Assembly: GCA_023416175.1 (NCBI GenBank)
Contig: JAEZIE010000245.1
Span: 1 to 11,317 of the forward strand
DNA: 11,317 nucleotides
Origin: Bacillota bacterium
Lineage (GTDB): Bacteria; Bacillota; Clostridia; Christensenellales; CAG-138
Direction: 5' to 3'
The position numbers and the translations under genes were made by a program. Below the pieces are notes generated by a model. That model ran no database searches, had not been told where the DNA came from, and saw nothing but the letters and a program-made list of their open reading frames with translations. The stretch's first letter is position 1. Each line of letters starts with the position of its first letter. Below are positions 1 to 7,688 of the stretch, in pieces.

Positions 1-10
1 GAGGAGTAGC

Positions 11-859
11 ATGTACATTGCAGACGGTTGGAAGGATTACGCCCTGCTTGACGCAGGCGATGGAGAAAAACTGGAACGCTGGGGGGATGTGGTGCTGCTC
101 CGGCCTGATCCGCAGGCGGTTTGGCCCATGGGGGACATCAACACCCCGCACGCGCACTATATCCGCTCAAGCACAGGCGGCGGACATTGGGAATATGAAC
201 GGCAGCTTCCGGAAAGCTGGAACATCCGCTATCGCGATTTAACATTTCTGGTGCGCCCTACGGGCTTCAAGCATACGGGGTTGTTTCCGGAGCAGGCTGT
301 CAATTGGGACTGGATGCGGAGTCTGTTAAAGCCGCGTCCCAACGCGAAAGTATTAAACCTGTTTGCCTATACCGGGGGTGCAACATGCGCGTGCGCAAAA
401 GAACAGGCGCAGGTGGTGCATGTGGACGCCGCAAAGGGCATGCTTACGTGGGCCAAGGACAACCTTGCGGCCTCTGGGCTAAGCGAAGCACCCGTGCGCT
501 TCTTAGCCGACGACGCCATGAAGTTTGTGCTGCGGGAGCAGCGGCGAGGCAACCGGTACGACGGTATCATTATGGACCCGCCGAGCTACGGCAGGGGACC
601 GGACGGCGAGATGTGGAAGATTCAGCAGGACATCTACCCGCTGGTGGAGGCCGCCGCGGCGCTGCTGTCGGACAAGCCGTTGTTCTTTTTGATTAACTCC
701 TATACAACCGGCCTTGCTCCGACGGTCATCAAAAACGTGCTGGACGTCGCGCTGAAAGACAAAAACGCGGCTGTGGAGGCGGCGGAATTGTGCCTGCCCA
801 TGCGGCGGGACAATCTGCTGTTCCCCTGCGGGGCCACAGGCAGGGCATGGTGGAAGTAA
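11..859 (+). CDS. Class I SAM-dependent RNA methyltransferase, RlmI-like without PUA domain
   Basis: This 282-residue protein very likely transfers a methyl group from S-adenosylmethionine to RNA (or another nucleic-acid base) in the cytoplasm. The Rossmann-fold SAM motif I is VLNLFAYTGG, with FAYTGG at residues 118-123. An acidic post-motif segment (VDAAKGML) follows. The catalytic-type DPPSY motif is at 189-193, as in the RlmI/RlmK/RlmL group (COG1092), whose characterised members make m5C or m7G in 23S rRNA. RlmI proteins of about 390 residues carry an N-terminal PUA domain. This protein is shorter and instead has about 100 residues of N-terminal region with no PUA signature that I can see. 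The ATG has GAGGAG at 1-6, so the start is secure. The gene precedes a pseudouridine synthase on the same strand, which fits an RNA-modification pair. The family assignment is firm; the target nucleotide cannot be read from sequence. Confidence 0.85.
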   Translation: MYIADGWKDYALLDAGDGEKLERWGDVVLLRPDPQAVWPMGDINTPHAHYIRSSTGGGHWEYERQLPESWNIRYRDLTFLVRPTGFKHTGLFPEQAVNWDWMRSLLKPRPNAKVLNLFAYTGGATCACAKEQAQVVHVDAAKGMLTWAKDNLAASGLSEAPVRFLADDAMKFVLREQRRGNRYDGIIMDPPSYGRGPDGEMWKIQQDIYPLVEAAAALLSDKPLFFLINSYTTGLAPTVIKNVLDVALKDKNAAVEAAELCLPMRRDNLLFPCGATGRAWWK

Positions 860-964
860 TGCGGCGACGCTGTTCGCGCGGGGCGGTGTCGATTTCCGCT
901 CAACGTAGCGCTGCTATGCTTCGCTCCGGCTCCTTGTCCCGCATCGAAAATCCTTCGCCGCATT
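858..964. repeat. Short element bounded by perfect 10-nt inverted repeats (MITE/REP-like candidate)
   Basis: AATGCGGCGA at 858-867 is the exact reverse complement of TCGCCGCATT at 955-964. Together they enclose a 107-bp segment that fills almost the whole gap between the methyltransferase and the pseudouridine synthase. The left repeat uses the last two bases of the methyltransferase TAA stop. The right repeat ends directly before the GGAGG ribosome binding site of the next gene. The interior is GC-rich, with only short local stems such as TAGC/GCTA near 906-916. It encodes nothing convincing and I see no clear target-site duplication. The inverted repeat is directly visible. The reading as a dispersed non-autonomous mobile or palindromic repeat is inference; a large RNA stem between two genes is the alternative. 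Confidence 0.5.
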
Positions 965-974
965 GGAGGCGTTC

Positions 975-2324
975 ATGCTTTCCAACCATATGACACCCGA
1001 AATTCTATATGAGGACAACCATCTCTTGGTCGTCGTAAAACCTCCCAATCTGCCCGTCCAGGCGGACAGCTCGGGGGACGACGATCTGCTTTCTATACTG
1101 AAACGCTACATCAAAGAAAAATACGCGAAACCCGGGGATGTGTTTCTGGGCCTTTGCCATCGGCTGGACCGGCCGGTGGGCGGCGCCATGGTATTCGCCC
1201 GCACCAGCAAAGCGGCGGCCAGGCTTACCGAGCAGTTCAAGGGCCGCGGCACAAAAAAACGCTATGCCGCCGTGGTGGAAGGAAACGCGCCGCAAAGCGG
1301 CACGCTCGTATCATACTTAAAGGAAACCGAGGGCGTCAAACGGGTGGAGGTGCTTCCTGCCCCCGTGCCCGGCGCAAAGGAAGCGCGGTTGAACTTTCTG
1401 AAACTCGCGGAAAAGGGCGGGTTTTCTCTTCTTGATATCGAGCTTCTTACGGGGCGCAAGCACCAGATCCGCGCCCAGCTTGCGGCGGCGGGTTATCCCA
1501 TACGGTTCGATCAGCGTTACCATCCCAACCCCATGCGCGGGCAGATTACGCTATGGGCGTATGAACTGAGTTTTGAGCATCCCACTAAAAAAGAGTGCAT
1601 GCGGTTTTTTGCCCCCCCACAGGGATCGGCGTTTGAGCCGTTTCAGGAACAACTCGCGGCGCTGCCCGTACGGGACTATTGCAGCCTCGTCTATGCAGAT
1701 GCGCGCATACTCGTTGTAGCCAAGCGTGCGGGCGTAGAGGTAACGGCGGAGGATGGCGGGGACGCTTCCTTGCAGGCGCATCTAACCCCGCTTTACGGCA
1801 CCCTGTACCCCGTCCACCGTCTGGACGCCAACACGGAAGGGCTGTTGCTTTTTGCGCGGGATGAAGCGGCGCAATCTGCGCTGCTTGCTGCGTTTTCGGA
1901 AGATCGTATCGAAAAATACTATCATGCGCTGCTGTACGGGCGGCTAAAAGAAAAAAGCGCCATGCTTACCGCATGGGCGCTAAAGGACGCAAAAAACGCG
2001 CGGCTTCTGGTGTACGACGCGCCGCGTCAGGGCGCAGTACCCATTAAGACAGGTTACCGGGTGCTGGAACAGGAAGCGGACAGAACGCTTGTTGAAATCC
2101 GGCTCTATACCGGCCGCACGCACCAGATCCGTGCGCATATGGCGCATATCGGCCATCCCGTGCTGGGGGACGATAAATACGGCGACCGGGAGGCGAATAA
2201 GGAAGCGGGCTTAAAAAGGCAGGCGCTCGTATCCCATCGCATCGTTCTGCATGAGCCGGAAGATTCTCCGCTCTTCTATTTAAATGGCAGGGAGTTCTTG
2301 AATTCGTGGGAGCTTACGATGTAA
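975..2324 (+). CDS. Double-domain RluA-family pseudouridine synthase (two complete catalytic modules)
   Basis: RluA-family enzymes isomerise uridine to pseudouridine in rRNA or tRNA using an aspartate in an HRLD motif. This 449-residue protein has two such modules in tandem. Module 1 (about residues 8-225) has HRLDRPVGG, with catalytic Asp65, and LTGRKHQIRAQL. Module 2 (about 230-449) has HRLDANTEGL, with catalytic Asp284, and YTGRTHQIRAHM followed by GHPVLGDDKYG. Ordinary single-domain relatives are about 220-320 residues. The modules differ clearly from each other, which suggests a fusion of two subfamilies rather than a recent duplication. No S4 domain is apparent. The ATG at 975 was chosen because GGAGG lies at 965-969, 5 nt upstream. 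A longer reading from TTG at 963 would place the start ahead of this ribosome binding site. The family is certain; the substrates are unknown. Confidence 0.88.
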   Translation: MLSNHMTPEILYEDNHLLVVVKPPNLPVQADSSGDDDLLSILKRYIKEKYAKPGDVFLGLCHRLDRPVGGAMVFARTSKAAARLTEQFKGRGTKKRYAAVVEGNAPQSGTLVSYLKETEGVKRVEVLPAPVPGAKEARLNFLKLAEKGGFSLLDIELLTGRKHQIRAQLAAAGYPIRFDQRYHPNPMRGQITLWAYELSFEHPTKKECMRFFAPPQGSAFEPFQEQLAALPVRDYCSLVYADARILVVAKRAGVEVTAEDGGDASLQAHLTPLYGTLYPVHRLDANTEGLLLFARDEAAQSALLAAFSEDRIEKYYHALLYGRLKEKSAMLTAWALKDAKNARLLVYDAPRQGAVPIKTGYRVLEQEADRTLVEIRLYTGRTHQIRAHMAHIGHPVLGDDKYGDREANKEAGLKRQALVSHRIVLHEPEDSPLFYLNGREFLNSWELTM

Positions 2325-2371
2325 GCTCTTCCACTGGAATGGACGATACCCCGAATACTCCTAATATAGCT

Positions 2372-2400
2372 ATGGCCGGCGGAATGGTTCCGCCGGCTAT
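2372..2400. terminator. Hairpin between convergent genes, probable bidirectional terminator
   Basis: A 13-bp stem (2372-2384 with 2388-2400, one G-T wobble) closes a 3-nt loop. It lies 47 nt after the pseudouridine synthase stop and directly abuts the sbcC stop codon at 2401-2403, between convergent genes. Neither side has a long T-run: TATTTA follows on the + strand and the minus side is only modestly AT-rich. Termination is therefore likely from position and stem strength rather than from a textbook U-tract. Confidence 0.6.
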
Positions 2401-5400
2401 TTACATGATTTCTATATGGCTGCCCGCCACCGTCTTTTTTACTACAATGCGGCTTTCGATCTGCGCCTTAAGCTCCTCCACATGGGAAATGACACCCACC
2501 ATGCGCTGCCCTCCCGCGAGGGAGGAGAGTATGCGTATCGCCCGTTCGAGTGCCTCGCCGTCCAGTGATCCAAAGCCTTCGTCCACAAACATGGCGTCGA
2601 GCGTAATGCCGCCCGCGTAGCGCTGCACGGTATCGGCCAAACCGAGCGCCAGCGCAAGCGCTGCAAGGAAGGATTCCCCGCCCGAAAGCGTATACGCGGC
2701 GCGCGGCTTGCCGGTGTAATGGTCCAGCACATCGAGGTCGAGCCCCGTCTGCAACCGAAGATCATTCGGGGTTTGCCTGCGGATTAGCTCATACTGCCCG
2801 CCCGTCATGCTAAACAGACGCGCATTGGCGCTTAAGAGCACCTCGTCCAGGTACCGCGCCTGGATATAGCGCTCAAACGTCAACCGCGGCTTTCCGGGGA
2901 GCTCCCCGTTTGCGGTATCCGATAAACGTTTGGCTTTACTGTAAGAGGACCAGGCAAGCGTAAGCTGATCCTTCCGCCGGTCCAGAGACTCATACAAGTT
3001 TTTGTTGTGGCGGATACGCTCCGCCGTCCTGTTGTATGCTTCTGCCGCGGCGCTCTTTTCTCCCTGCGCCTGTTCCGCTGCCGCTTGCAGCAGGGATAGA
3101 TCGGCTGCCGCCTTGCCTTCCGCCGCCTGCTGCGCCTGATACAGTGCGCTTTTCGCGGCCTCCCGGGCTTCCCCGTAGCGGGTGAGGCGGGCGCGTTCCG
3201 CCTTCCATTCCTCCTGCGTCCGCAGCGCCGCAAGATACGCCGCGTCATCCGCGAACCCGGCAGATAATCTGGCCTCCTCGTAGGCATGCTTCGCTTCCAT
3301 TTCCGCTTGCGCTGCTTCCGGCAACCGCATTTGCAGGGAGGAAAGCTGTGCCTGCGCATCGTTAAACTGGCGCTCCAGGGACGTATGCCGCTGCGTGCTT
3401 TGCTCCAACGCGGCTTGTAACTCCCTGAGCGACTCCCGAAGGGAGATGAGCACTTGCCTTGCTTCGGCTTTGCTTTGATAAGGAAGCCTGCTTGCAAGCG
3501 CATCCCGTTCAGCGGCCTGCTGCACGGCGCGCGTTTGTGCTTCCTTGAGCGCGGTTTCCAGTTCGGCATCCTGCTCCAAGAGCTGCCGCTGCGCTTCCAA
3601 CGCCTGCGCATGGCTTTTTTGCAGCGAGTCTCGCTCCGCAAGCTTCGCGTTCGCTTCCGCTACAGCCAGGGTAAGAGAATGGATTTCCGCCTGCGCCGCG
3701 TCCTGCTGCGCTTTGAGCGCAACGGCAAATGCTTCCTTCGGAGCAGCTTCAAACAGCCCCGCCACTGCCTGCGCCAAATTCCTCCGCTGCGTTTCCAGCT
3801 TGGCTGCGGCGGCCGCCGCGTGCTTGCTTGCGTCCACAGCCTGTCCGTGCGCCTGTTCATATGCCCACTTCTTACGCTTCACCGTTGCCTCATCCGGTGC
3901 ATCCGGCGGCAAGGCTGCGGGGGAAGGGTGGGAGAGGGAGCCGCATACCGGGCAGGGATCGTTCTCCTTGAGACCTTGTGCCAGCAAGCCCGCCTGGGCG
4001 CGCAAAAATGCCGTTTCCGCCATCCGCGCCTCCTGCTCGGTTTGCCGCAGCAGTTTTTCCGCTTCCGAATACTCGTTCTGAAGCGCAAAGAGTACTTCTT
4101 CCTGCGCCTCTGTTTCATGCAGCAGGGTAACTGCCGATGAAACGGCGCTATCTCGCGCGGTTGCGGCGCTGAGCCGAAGCCGCATGGCGTCATACGGTAT
4201 GGCGTCAAGCGCTCGCAGTTCTTCCTGCAGCGTGGCTGCCCGCTCAGTGAGCGACTTAAATTCAGTTTTTGTCAGCGTAAGCTTTTTCTGTGTTTCATCC
4301 ACGCGTAAGCGGGCGGAAGCCGCCGCCTCCTGCAGCGCATATAGCCGGTCATATTCCGTTAACTGTTCCTCTATGGCATGGATGCGTTGCTTGATTGCCT
4401 CGCGCTCCGGCTCGCGCGCCTTTTCCTGTTCCTGATGCTCGGCGCTTTCCGAGAGCGGGTTTTTCAGCGCCTCGATTTGCGCCTGCAGTTTGGTGATCTC
4501 CTGGGCAAGCGTGTCACGCGCTCTTTTGCTCTGGCCGTAAAGAAGCTCAAGGGGGCGGATTTCCACATTGGCACGCTCGCCCAGCAAAAGCTTCTGCTTG
4601 TCCGCCTGCATCTGCGGTAAAATTTGCTCCTGCGCTTCCCATTCGGCTTTGGCGCGGGCCAGCTGATCCAATAGCCGCGCATCCTCTGTGGCGCCAGCCA
4701 GAGCGATCTGTTTTTGGGAAAGCAGCGCTTCGGCTTCTGAAAGCGCTTTTTTTCGTTCCGCTTCCTTCTGTTCGTCGGCGCGCAGCAGGTCCAGCAGGAT
4801 GGAGAGGAATCGGCCTGCGTCCTCCGCCTGAATGGCCTCCAACTGGATATAACGGGCGTCCTCTGCATCCACTCGGACGGTGCGCATAGATTGCTCCATG
4901 CTGCGTTTTAGTTCCGCGTAGGCACCATATTCCTTCTGGGCGCGGTCCTTGAGCGCCGTTTGCACGGCCTTAAAGCGCGCGGTGCCGAACACATCCCGAA
5001 ATATCGCTTCCCGCTCGCCGCTTTTTGCGAGCAGCAGCTTGCGGAATTCTCCTTGCGCAATCATGGCGATCTGGGAAAACTGGCCACGGCTTAATCCGAT
5101 CAATTCGTTAAGCGCCGTATTGACGGCGGTGGGGTTGGCTACTACCTTGCCATCGGGCAAGGTCAGCGCCGCCTTGGGGTTGGCGGCAACCTCTTTTCCG
5201 GTGCGCGCAGATACCCTGCGGTAGCCGGGGCTTCTCCTTACGGTATAGGTCTTGCCGCGCAGGGAGAACACGAACTCCACGTAGGTATCCAGTTCCGGCG
5301 GCGCGTACTGGCTGCGTAAAGAGTCCACCGCGCGGGTTTCACCGGAGGCTTCCCCGTAGAGCGCATAAGAGATGCCGTCAAATATCGTCGTCTTGCCCGC

Positions 5401-5511
5401 GCCCGTATCCCCGCATACGAGGAACAGGTTGGAAGAAAGCGTACGAAAATCCACATGCTCCGTACCGGCGTAGGGGGCAAACGCGCACATGGTTAAATAA
5501 AGAGGCTTCAC
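2401..5511 (-). CDS. sbcC: SbcC, Rad50-type ATPase subunit of the SbcCD nuclease
   Basis: SbcC is the ATPase partner of the SbcD nuclease. The complex cleaves DNA hairpins and processes DNA ends during repair and replication. The 1036-residue length is normal for the family. The N-terminal ATPase half has Walker A GDTGAGKT at 34-41. Long alanine/glutamate/glutamine-rich coiled coils of about 200-510 and 530-850 follow. At their apex is the zinc-hook CPVC with Cys520 and Cys523. The C-terminal half has the ABC signature LSGGE at 942-946 and Walker B ending in FVDEGFGSLD, with Asp977 and Glu978. All key residues are present, so it appears intact. The start is GTG, and this GTG overlaps the sbcD stop as GTGA, indicating translational coupling. 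The stop is followed directly by a hairpin terminator. Many antisense ORFs over it are artefacts of its GC-rich repetitive coiled-coil codons. Confidence 0.96.
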   Translation of the reverse strand: MKPLYLTMCAFAPYAGTEHVDFRTLSSNLFLVCGDTGAGKTTIFDGISYALYGEASGETRAVDSLRSQYAPPELDTYVEFVFSLRGKTYTVRRSPGYRRVSARTGKEVAANPKAALTLPDGKVVANPTAVNTALNELIGLSRGQFSQIAMIAQGEFRKLLLAKSGEREAIFRDVFGTARFKAVQTALKDRAQKEYGAYAELKRSMEQSMRTVRVDAEDARYIQLEAIQAEDAGRFLSILLDLLRADEQKEAERKKALSEAEALLSQKQIALAGATEDARLLDQLARAKAEWEAQEQILPQMQADKQKLLLGERANVEIRPLELLYGQSKRARDTLAQEITKLQAQIEALKNPLSESAEHQEQEKAREPEREAIKQRIHAIEEQLTEYDRLYALQEAAASARLRVDETQKKLTLTKTEFKSLTERAATLQEELRALDAIPYDAMRLRLSAATARDSAVSSAVTLLHETEAQEEVLFALQNEYSEAEKLLRQTEQEARMAETAFLRAQAGLLAQGLKENDPCPVCGSLSHPSPAALPPDAPDEATVKRKKWAYEQAHGQAVDASKHAAAAAAKLETQRRNLAQAVAGLFEAAPKEAFAVALKAQQDAAQAEIHSLTLAVAEANAKLAERDSLQKSHAQALEAQRQLLEQDAELETALKEAQTRAVQQAAERDALASRLPYQSKAEARQVLISLRESLRELQAALEQSTQRHTSLERQFNDAQAQLSSLQMRLPEAAQAEMEAKHAYEEARLSAGFADDAAYLAALRTQEEWKAERARLTRYGEAREAAKSALYQAQQAAEGKAAADLSLLQAAAEQAQGEKSAAAEAYNRTAERIRHNKNLYESLDRRKDQLTLAWSSYSKAKRLSDTANGELPGKPRLTFERYIQARYLDEVLLSANARLFSMTGGQYELIRRQTPNDLRLQTGLDLDVLDHYTGKPRAAYTLSGGESFLAALALALGLADTVQRYAGGITLDAMFVDEGFGSLDGEALERAIRILSSLAGGQRMVGVISHVEELKAQIESRIVVKKTVAGSHIEIM

Positions 5512-6638
5512 GCTTCCCCGCCTCCTTCCGCTTCCTGTAAAAGCTGCCGGAACAGAGTCAACTCGCTCATTGTGATTTCTTCGCCGTTTTGCAGCAAGTA
5601 AAATTCCATAAACTGCTCGATCGGGTCTTTCGCCGCAATGGCTACGGGCAATAAATCGGGTGCGGCATATTCAATCCGGTTGGCGTAGTTCAGGTACATC
5701 AGGTTGGGGTAGAATTCCCTGAGCCGCTGCATGGCGTTGGGGACTTCTTCTTCCTCGGTCAGCAGCACATGGAGATAATCCTCCGAGCCGCTTTGCCCCA
5801 TCAGCTCCGCCATGGAGGCGGTCACTTCCCGCAAGGGGTGCAGCGGGGGAATGGGAAGCAGGGTGGTCTTTATATCGCTATCCGTAAGCTCGATGAGCGC
5901 CACGGATTTTTGCTGCGTCAGTTCGGAAAATGAATATTTGAGCGGAGATCCCGCGTAGCGCACCGTTTCGCTGCCCACGCGCTGCGCCCCGTGCAGGTGT
6001 CCAAGCGCCACATAGGAAAAGCCTTTGAATACCGAAGCGTCCACGCAATCAAGCCCGCCGACTGAGGCAGCTTCCGAATCTGAACGCAGCAGCGCTTCTC
6101 CCGCGACGGAAACAAACTGGTGGGCAAGAAGAACGTGGCGTACGCCATCTTCGAGTGTGGCCGTTGAAAGCGCCGCGCGCACGGCGTCCTCATGCGTATT
6201 GAGTTCCATATCCGGGAAGAAGGGCCTTACTTCCATCGGCCGAAGATAGGGCAGCAGATGGATGTCCATCGGGCCAAATTCGTCATGCATGCGCACGCAG
6301 GGTACAGCGCCTGTGAAAACGCCTGCGATGTATACGCCCGTTTTGTGCAGGATGCGGCTCATAAACTGCAGCCTGTCTGCGGAATCGTGGTTGCCCGCAA
6401 TCAAAAAGACCGCGGTTCCCTGCTGTTGGAGCGCGGTCAAAAAATCATCCAGTACCGCCACCGCGGCTTCAGAGGGTACGGGCTTATCGAACACATCCCC
6501 CGCGATGAGCACGGCGTCAACCCTGTGCTCTTTTGCAAGCGACGCAATGACGGAAAGCGCGTGCCTTTGGTCCTCCAACAGGGAAAAGCCGAACAGCCGT
6601 CTGCCGATATGCAGATCGGCGCAATGCAACAGCCTCAT
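5508..6638 (-). CDS. sbcD: SbcD, Mre11-type nuclease subunit of SbcCD
   Basis: SbcD is the metal-dependent exo/endonuclease subunit that works with SbcC on hairpins and double-strand ends. All calcineurin-like phosphoesterase motifs are visible in order: DLHIG (Asp8, His10), GDVFD (47-51), GNHD (82-85), LAHQF (His173) and GHLHG (213-216). The C-terminal region after about residue 270 should be the SbcC-binding and capping part. The chosen ATG at 6638 gives a 376-residue protein beginning MRLLHCADLHIG, which is where family members normally start. GGGAG at 6645-6649 is 6 nt upstream. An upstream in-frame TTG at 6689 would add 17 residues but lies inside a hairpin and lacks support. The gene overlaps sbcC by 4 nt. 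It sits 95 nt downstream of a DegV gene, with a possible terminator in between. Confidence 0.95.
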   Translation of the reverse strand: MRLLHCADLHIGRRLFGFSLLEDQRHALSVIASLAKEHRVDAVLIAGDVFDKPVPSEAAVAVLDDFLTALQQQGTAVFLIAGNHDSADRLQFMSRILHKTGVYIAGVFTGAVPCVRMHDEFGPMDIHLLPYLRPMEVRPFFPDMELNTHEDAVRAALSTATLEDGVRHVLLAHQFVSVAGEALLRSDSEAASVGGLDCVDASVFKGFSYVALGHLHGAQRVGSETVRYAGSPLKYSFSELTQQKSVALIELTDSDIKTTLLPIPPLHPLREVTASMAELMGQSGSEDYLHVLLTEEEEVPNAMQRLREFYPNLMYLNYANRIEYAAPDLLPVAIAAKDPIEQFMEFYLLQNGEEITMSELTLFRQLLQEAEGGGEA

Positions 6639-6669
6639 ATCATTCTCCCGGTGTGGCATTGAAATAATA

Positions 6670-6690
6670 TTTGAGGGATCTGCCCTCAAA
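6670..6690 (-). terminator. Hairpin between DegV-A and sbcD, probable intrinsic terminator or attenuator
   Basis: TTTGAGGG at 6670-6677 pairs perfectly with CCCTCAAA at 6683-6690 around a 5-nt loop. Read on the minus strand, the 8-bp stem is followed by an AT-rich stretch (TATTATTTC). It lies 43 nt after the DegV-A stop and about 30 nt before the sbcD start. It could end the DegV transcript or attenuate read-through into sbcDC. I could not find a convincing separate sbcD promoter. Confidence 0.5.
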
Positions 6691-6733
6691 GCCCTCGAAA
6701 AAATACAACAGGTATTTGTTCAATATGCCAATT

Positions 6734-7594
6734 CTATCTTACGCCCTTGCCCACAAAGGAAAGCGAAAGCGTGCCCGGCCCGCCGTGCGTGCCGATGACG
6801 GCACCCATCGTATAAATGCGGACAAGCAGCTCAGGGAAACGTTCCTGTATACTTGTTGCAAGGCCCTTTGCTTCCTCCAGGCACTCCATCTGCGTGATGT
6901 GTACGTACTTGTGCGCAAGGTCGATCTTTTCGCACAGGATTTCATACAGCCGTTTGATGGCTCCGCGCCGCCCCTTGATTTTTTCCCTTGCCGCCGCTTT
7001 GCCCTCGCCATCGATAAACATGACGGGCTTGATGTGCAGCAGGCTTGCAACGGCGGCCGCAGCGCCGGAAACGCGCCCGCCACGCCGCGCATAGGTGAGG
7101 TCCGCAAGGGTAAACCACACCTGCAGACTGTTTTTTAGCTGTTCGAGCTTGTTATAGCATACCTCCAGCGCTGTGCCGTTGTTCTTCATCTCCACGGCCT
7201 CCTCAAGCAGCACGCTCTCTCCGCTGCTGGCCGCGAGCGAGTCTAAGATCAGGATCTTTCGCGCCGGGAAACGCGAAATTAATTCCTGCCTTGCGATATG
7301 CGCGCTGTTTACGGTTCCGGAAAGTCCGCTCGAAATGCCGATGAAAAGTACGTCCTCACCCGCTTCGAGTATGGGCGTCCACATGTTGAGAAAGCCTTCT
7401 TCCGTCACCTGGGAGGTGGTGGGCGTTTTTCCTTCACGCATTGCTTCGATCAGGGCTTGCATCGTTTCGGGACGCATATCGTCCAGCAATTCCGTTTCCC
7501 CGATGTGTACGCGCAGCGGCGCAAAGGAAACGCCGAGTTCCTGCATGCGTTCGGGGGTCAGATCCACTACGGAATCGGTCGTAATTCTATACAT
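6734..7594 (-). CDS. DegV family protein (FakB-like fatty-acid-binding), copy A
   Basis: DegV proteins bind a fatty acid. The characterised FakB members present it to the kinase FakA, which makes acyl-phosphate for membrane phospholipid synthesis. This 286-residue protein has normal family length and the family landmarks: N-terminal YRITTDSVVDL, TTSQ near residue 60, SSGLSGT near 90, LDSLAASSGE, ARRGGRVSG, KPVM, and the C-terminal GTHGGPGTL whose histidine is conserved. The ATG at 7594 has AAGGAG (7600-7605) 5 nt upstream. It is a clear paralog of the gene just upstream at 7689-8561: the two share the block EKIKGRRGAIKRLYE. No fakA is present in the window. The ligand, and whether it serves phospholipid synthesis here, are inferred from the family only. 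Confidence 0.88.
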   Translation of the reverse strand: MYRITTDSVVDLTPERMQELGVSFAPLRVHIGETELLDDMRPETMQALIEAMREGKTPTTSQVTEEGFLNMWTPILEAGEDVLFIGISSGLSGTVNSAHIARQELISRFPARKILILDSLAASSGESVLLEEAVEMKNNGTALEVCYNKLEQLKNSLQVWFTLADLTYARRGGRVSGAAAAVASLLHIKPVMFIDGEGKAAAREKIKGRRGAIKRLYEILCEKIDLAHKYVHITQMECLEEAKGLATSIQERFPELLVRIYTMGAVIGTHGGPGTLSLSFVGKGVR

Positions 7595-7614
7595 GTGTTC
7601 TCCTTAAAGTTGAA

Positions 7615-7633
7615 TTTGCATATTGCATGCAAA
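7615..7633. promoter_or_regulatory. Dyad-symmetric site upstream of DegV-A (operator candidate)
   Basis: TTTGCAT (7615-7621) and ATGCAAA (7627-7633) form a perfect 7-bp dyad around 5 nt, a shape typical of operators for dimeric regulators. It lies 10 nt upstream of the DegV-A ribosome binding site and overlaps the tail of the DegV-B terminator. It does not resemble the FapR or FabT operators I know. No good -35/-10 pair is recognisable next to it, so function is uncertain. Confidence 0.3.
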
Positions 7634-7661
7634 AGCCGGTTCCCGGCATGCGGCAACCGGC
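7631..7661 (-). terminator. Intrinsic terminator after DegV-B
   Basis: On the minus strand, GCCGGTT (7661-7655) pairs with AACCGGC (7641-7635) across a 13-nt GC-rich loop and is followed at once by TTTTGC. The hairpin lies 28 nt downstream of the DegV-B stop and 40 nt before the DegV-A start. The two DegV genes may therefore be expressed unequally even if some transcripts read through. Confidence 0.6.
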
Positions 7662-7688
7662 CCTACTACGCGATTTGTTTGTTGATGA

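Noticed and set aside
2306..2620. Plus-strand frame spanning the end of the pseudouridine synthase and the sbcC 3' end
   Set aside because: It crosses the convergent terminator and is antisense to the SbcC signature and Walker B region; no independent support.
3454..4140. Long plus-strand reading frame opposite sbcC (228 codons), plus several others over 2400-5500
   Set aside because: They are antisense to an intact SbcC with all ATPase motifs, have biased arginine/serine/alanine-rich composition typical of shadow frames, and lack ribosome binding sites.
6639..6689. 17-residue N-terminal extension of SbcD from TTG 6689
   Set aside because: It starts inside a terminator-like hairpin, while ATG 6638 has a good ribosome binding site and gives the family-typical N-terminus.
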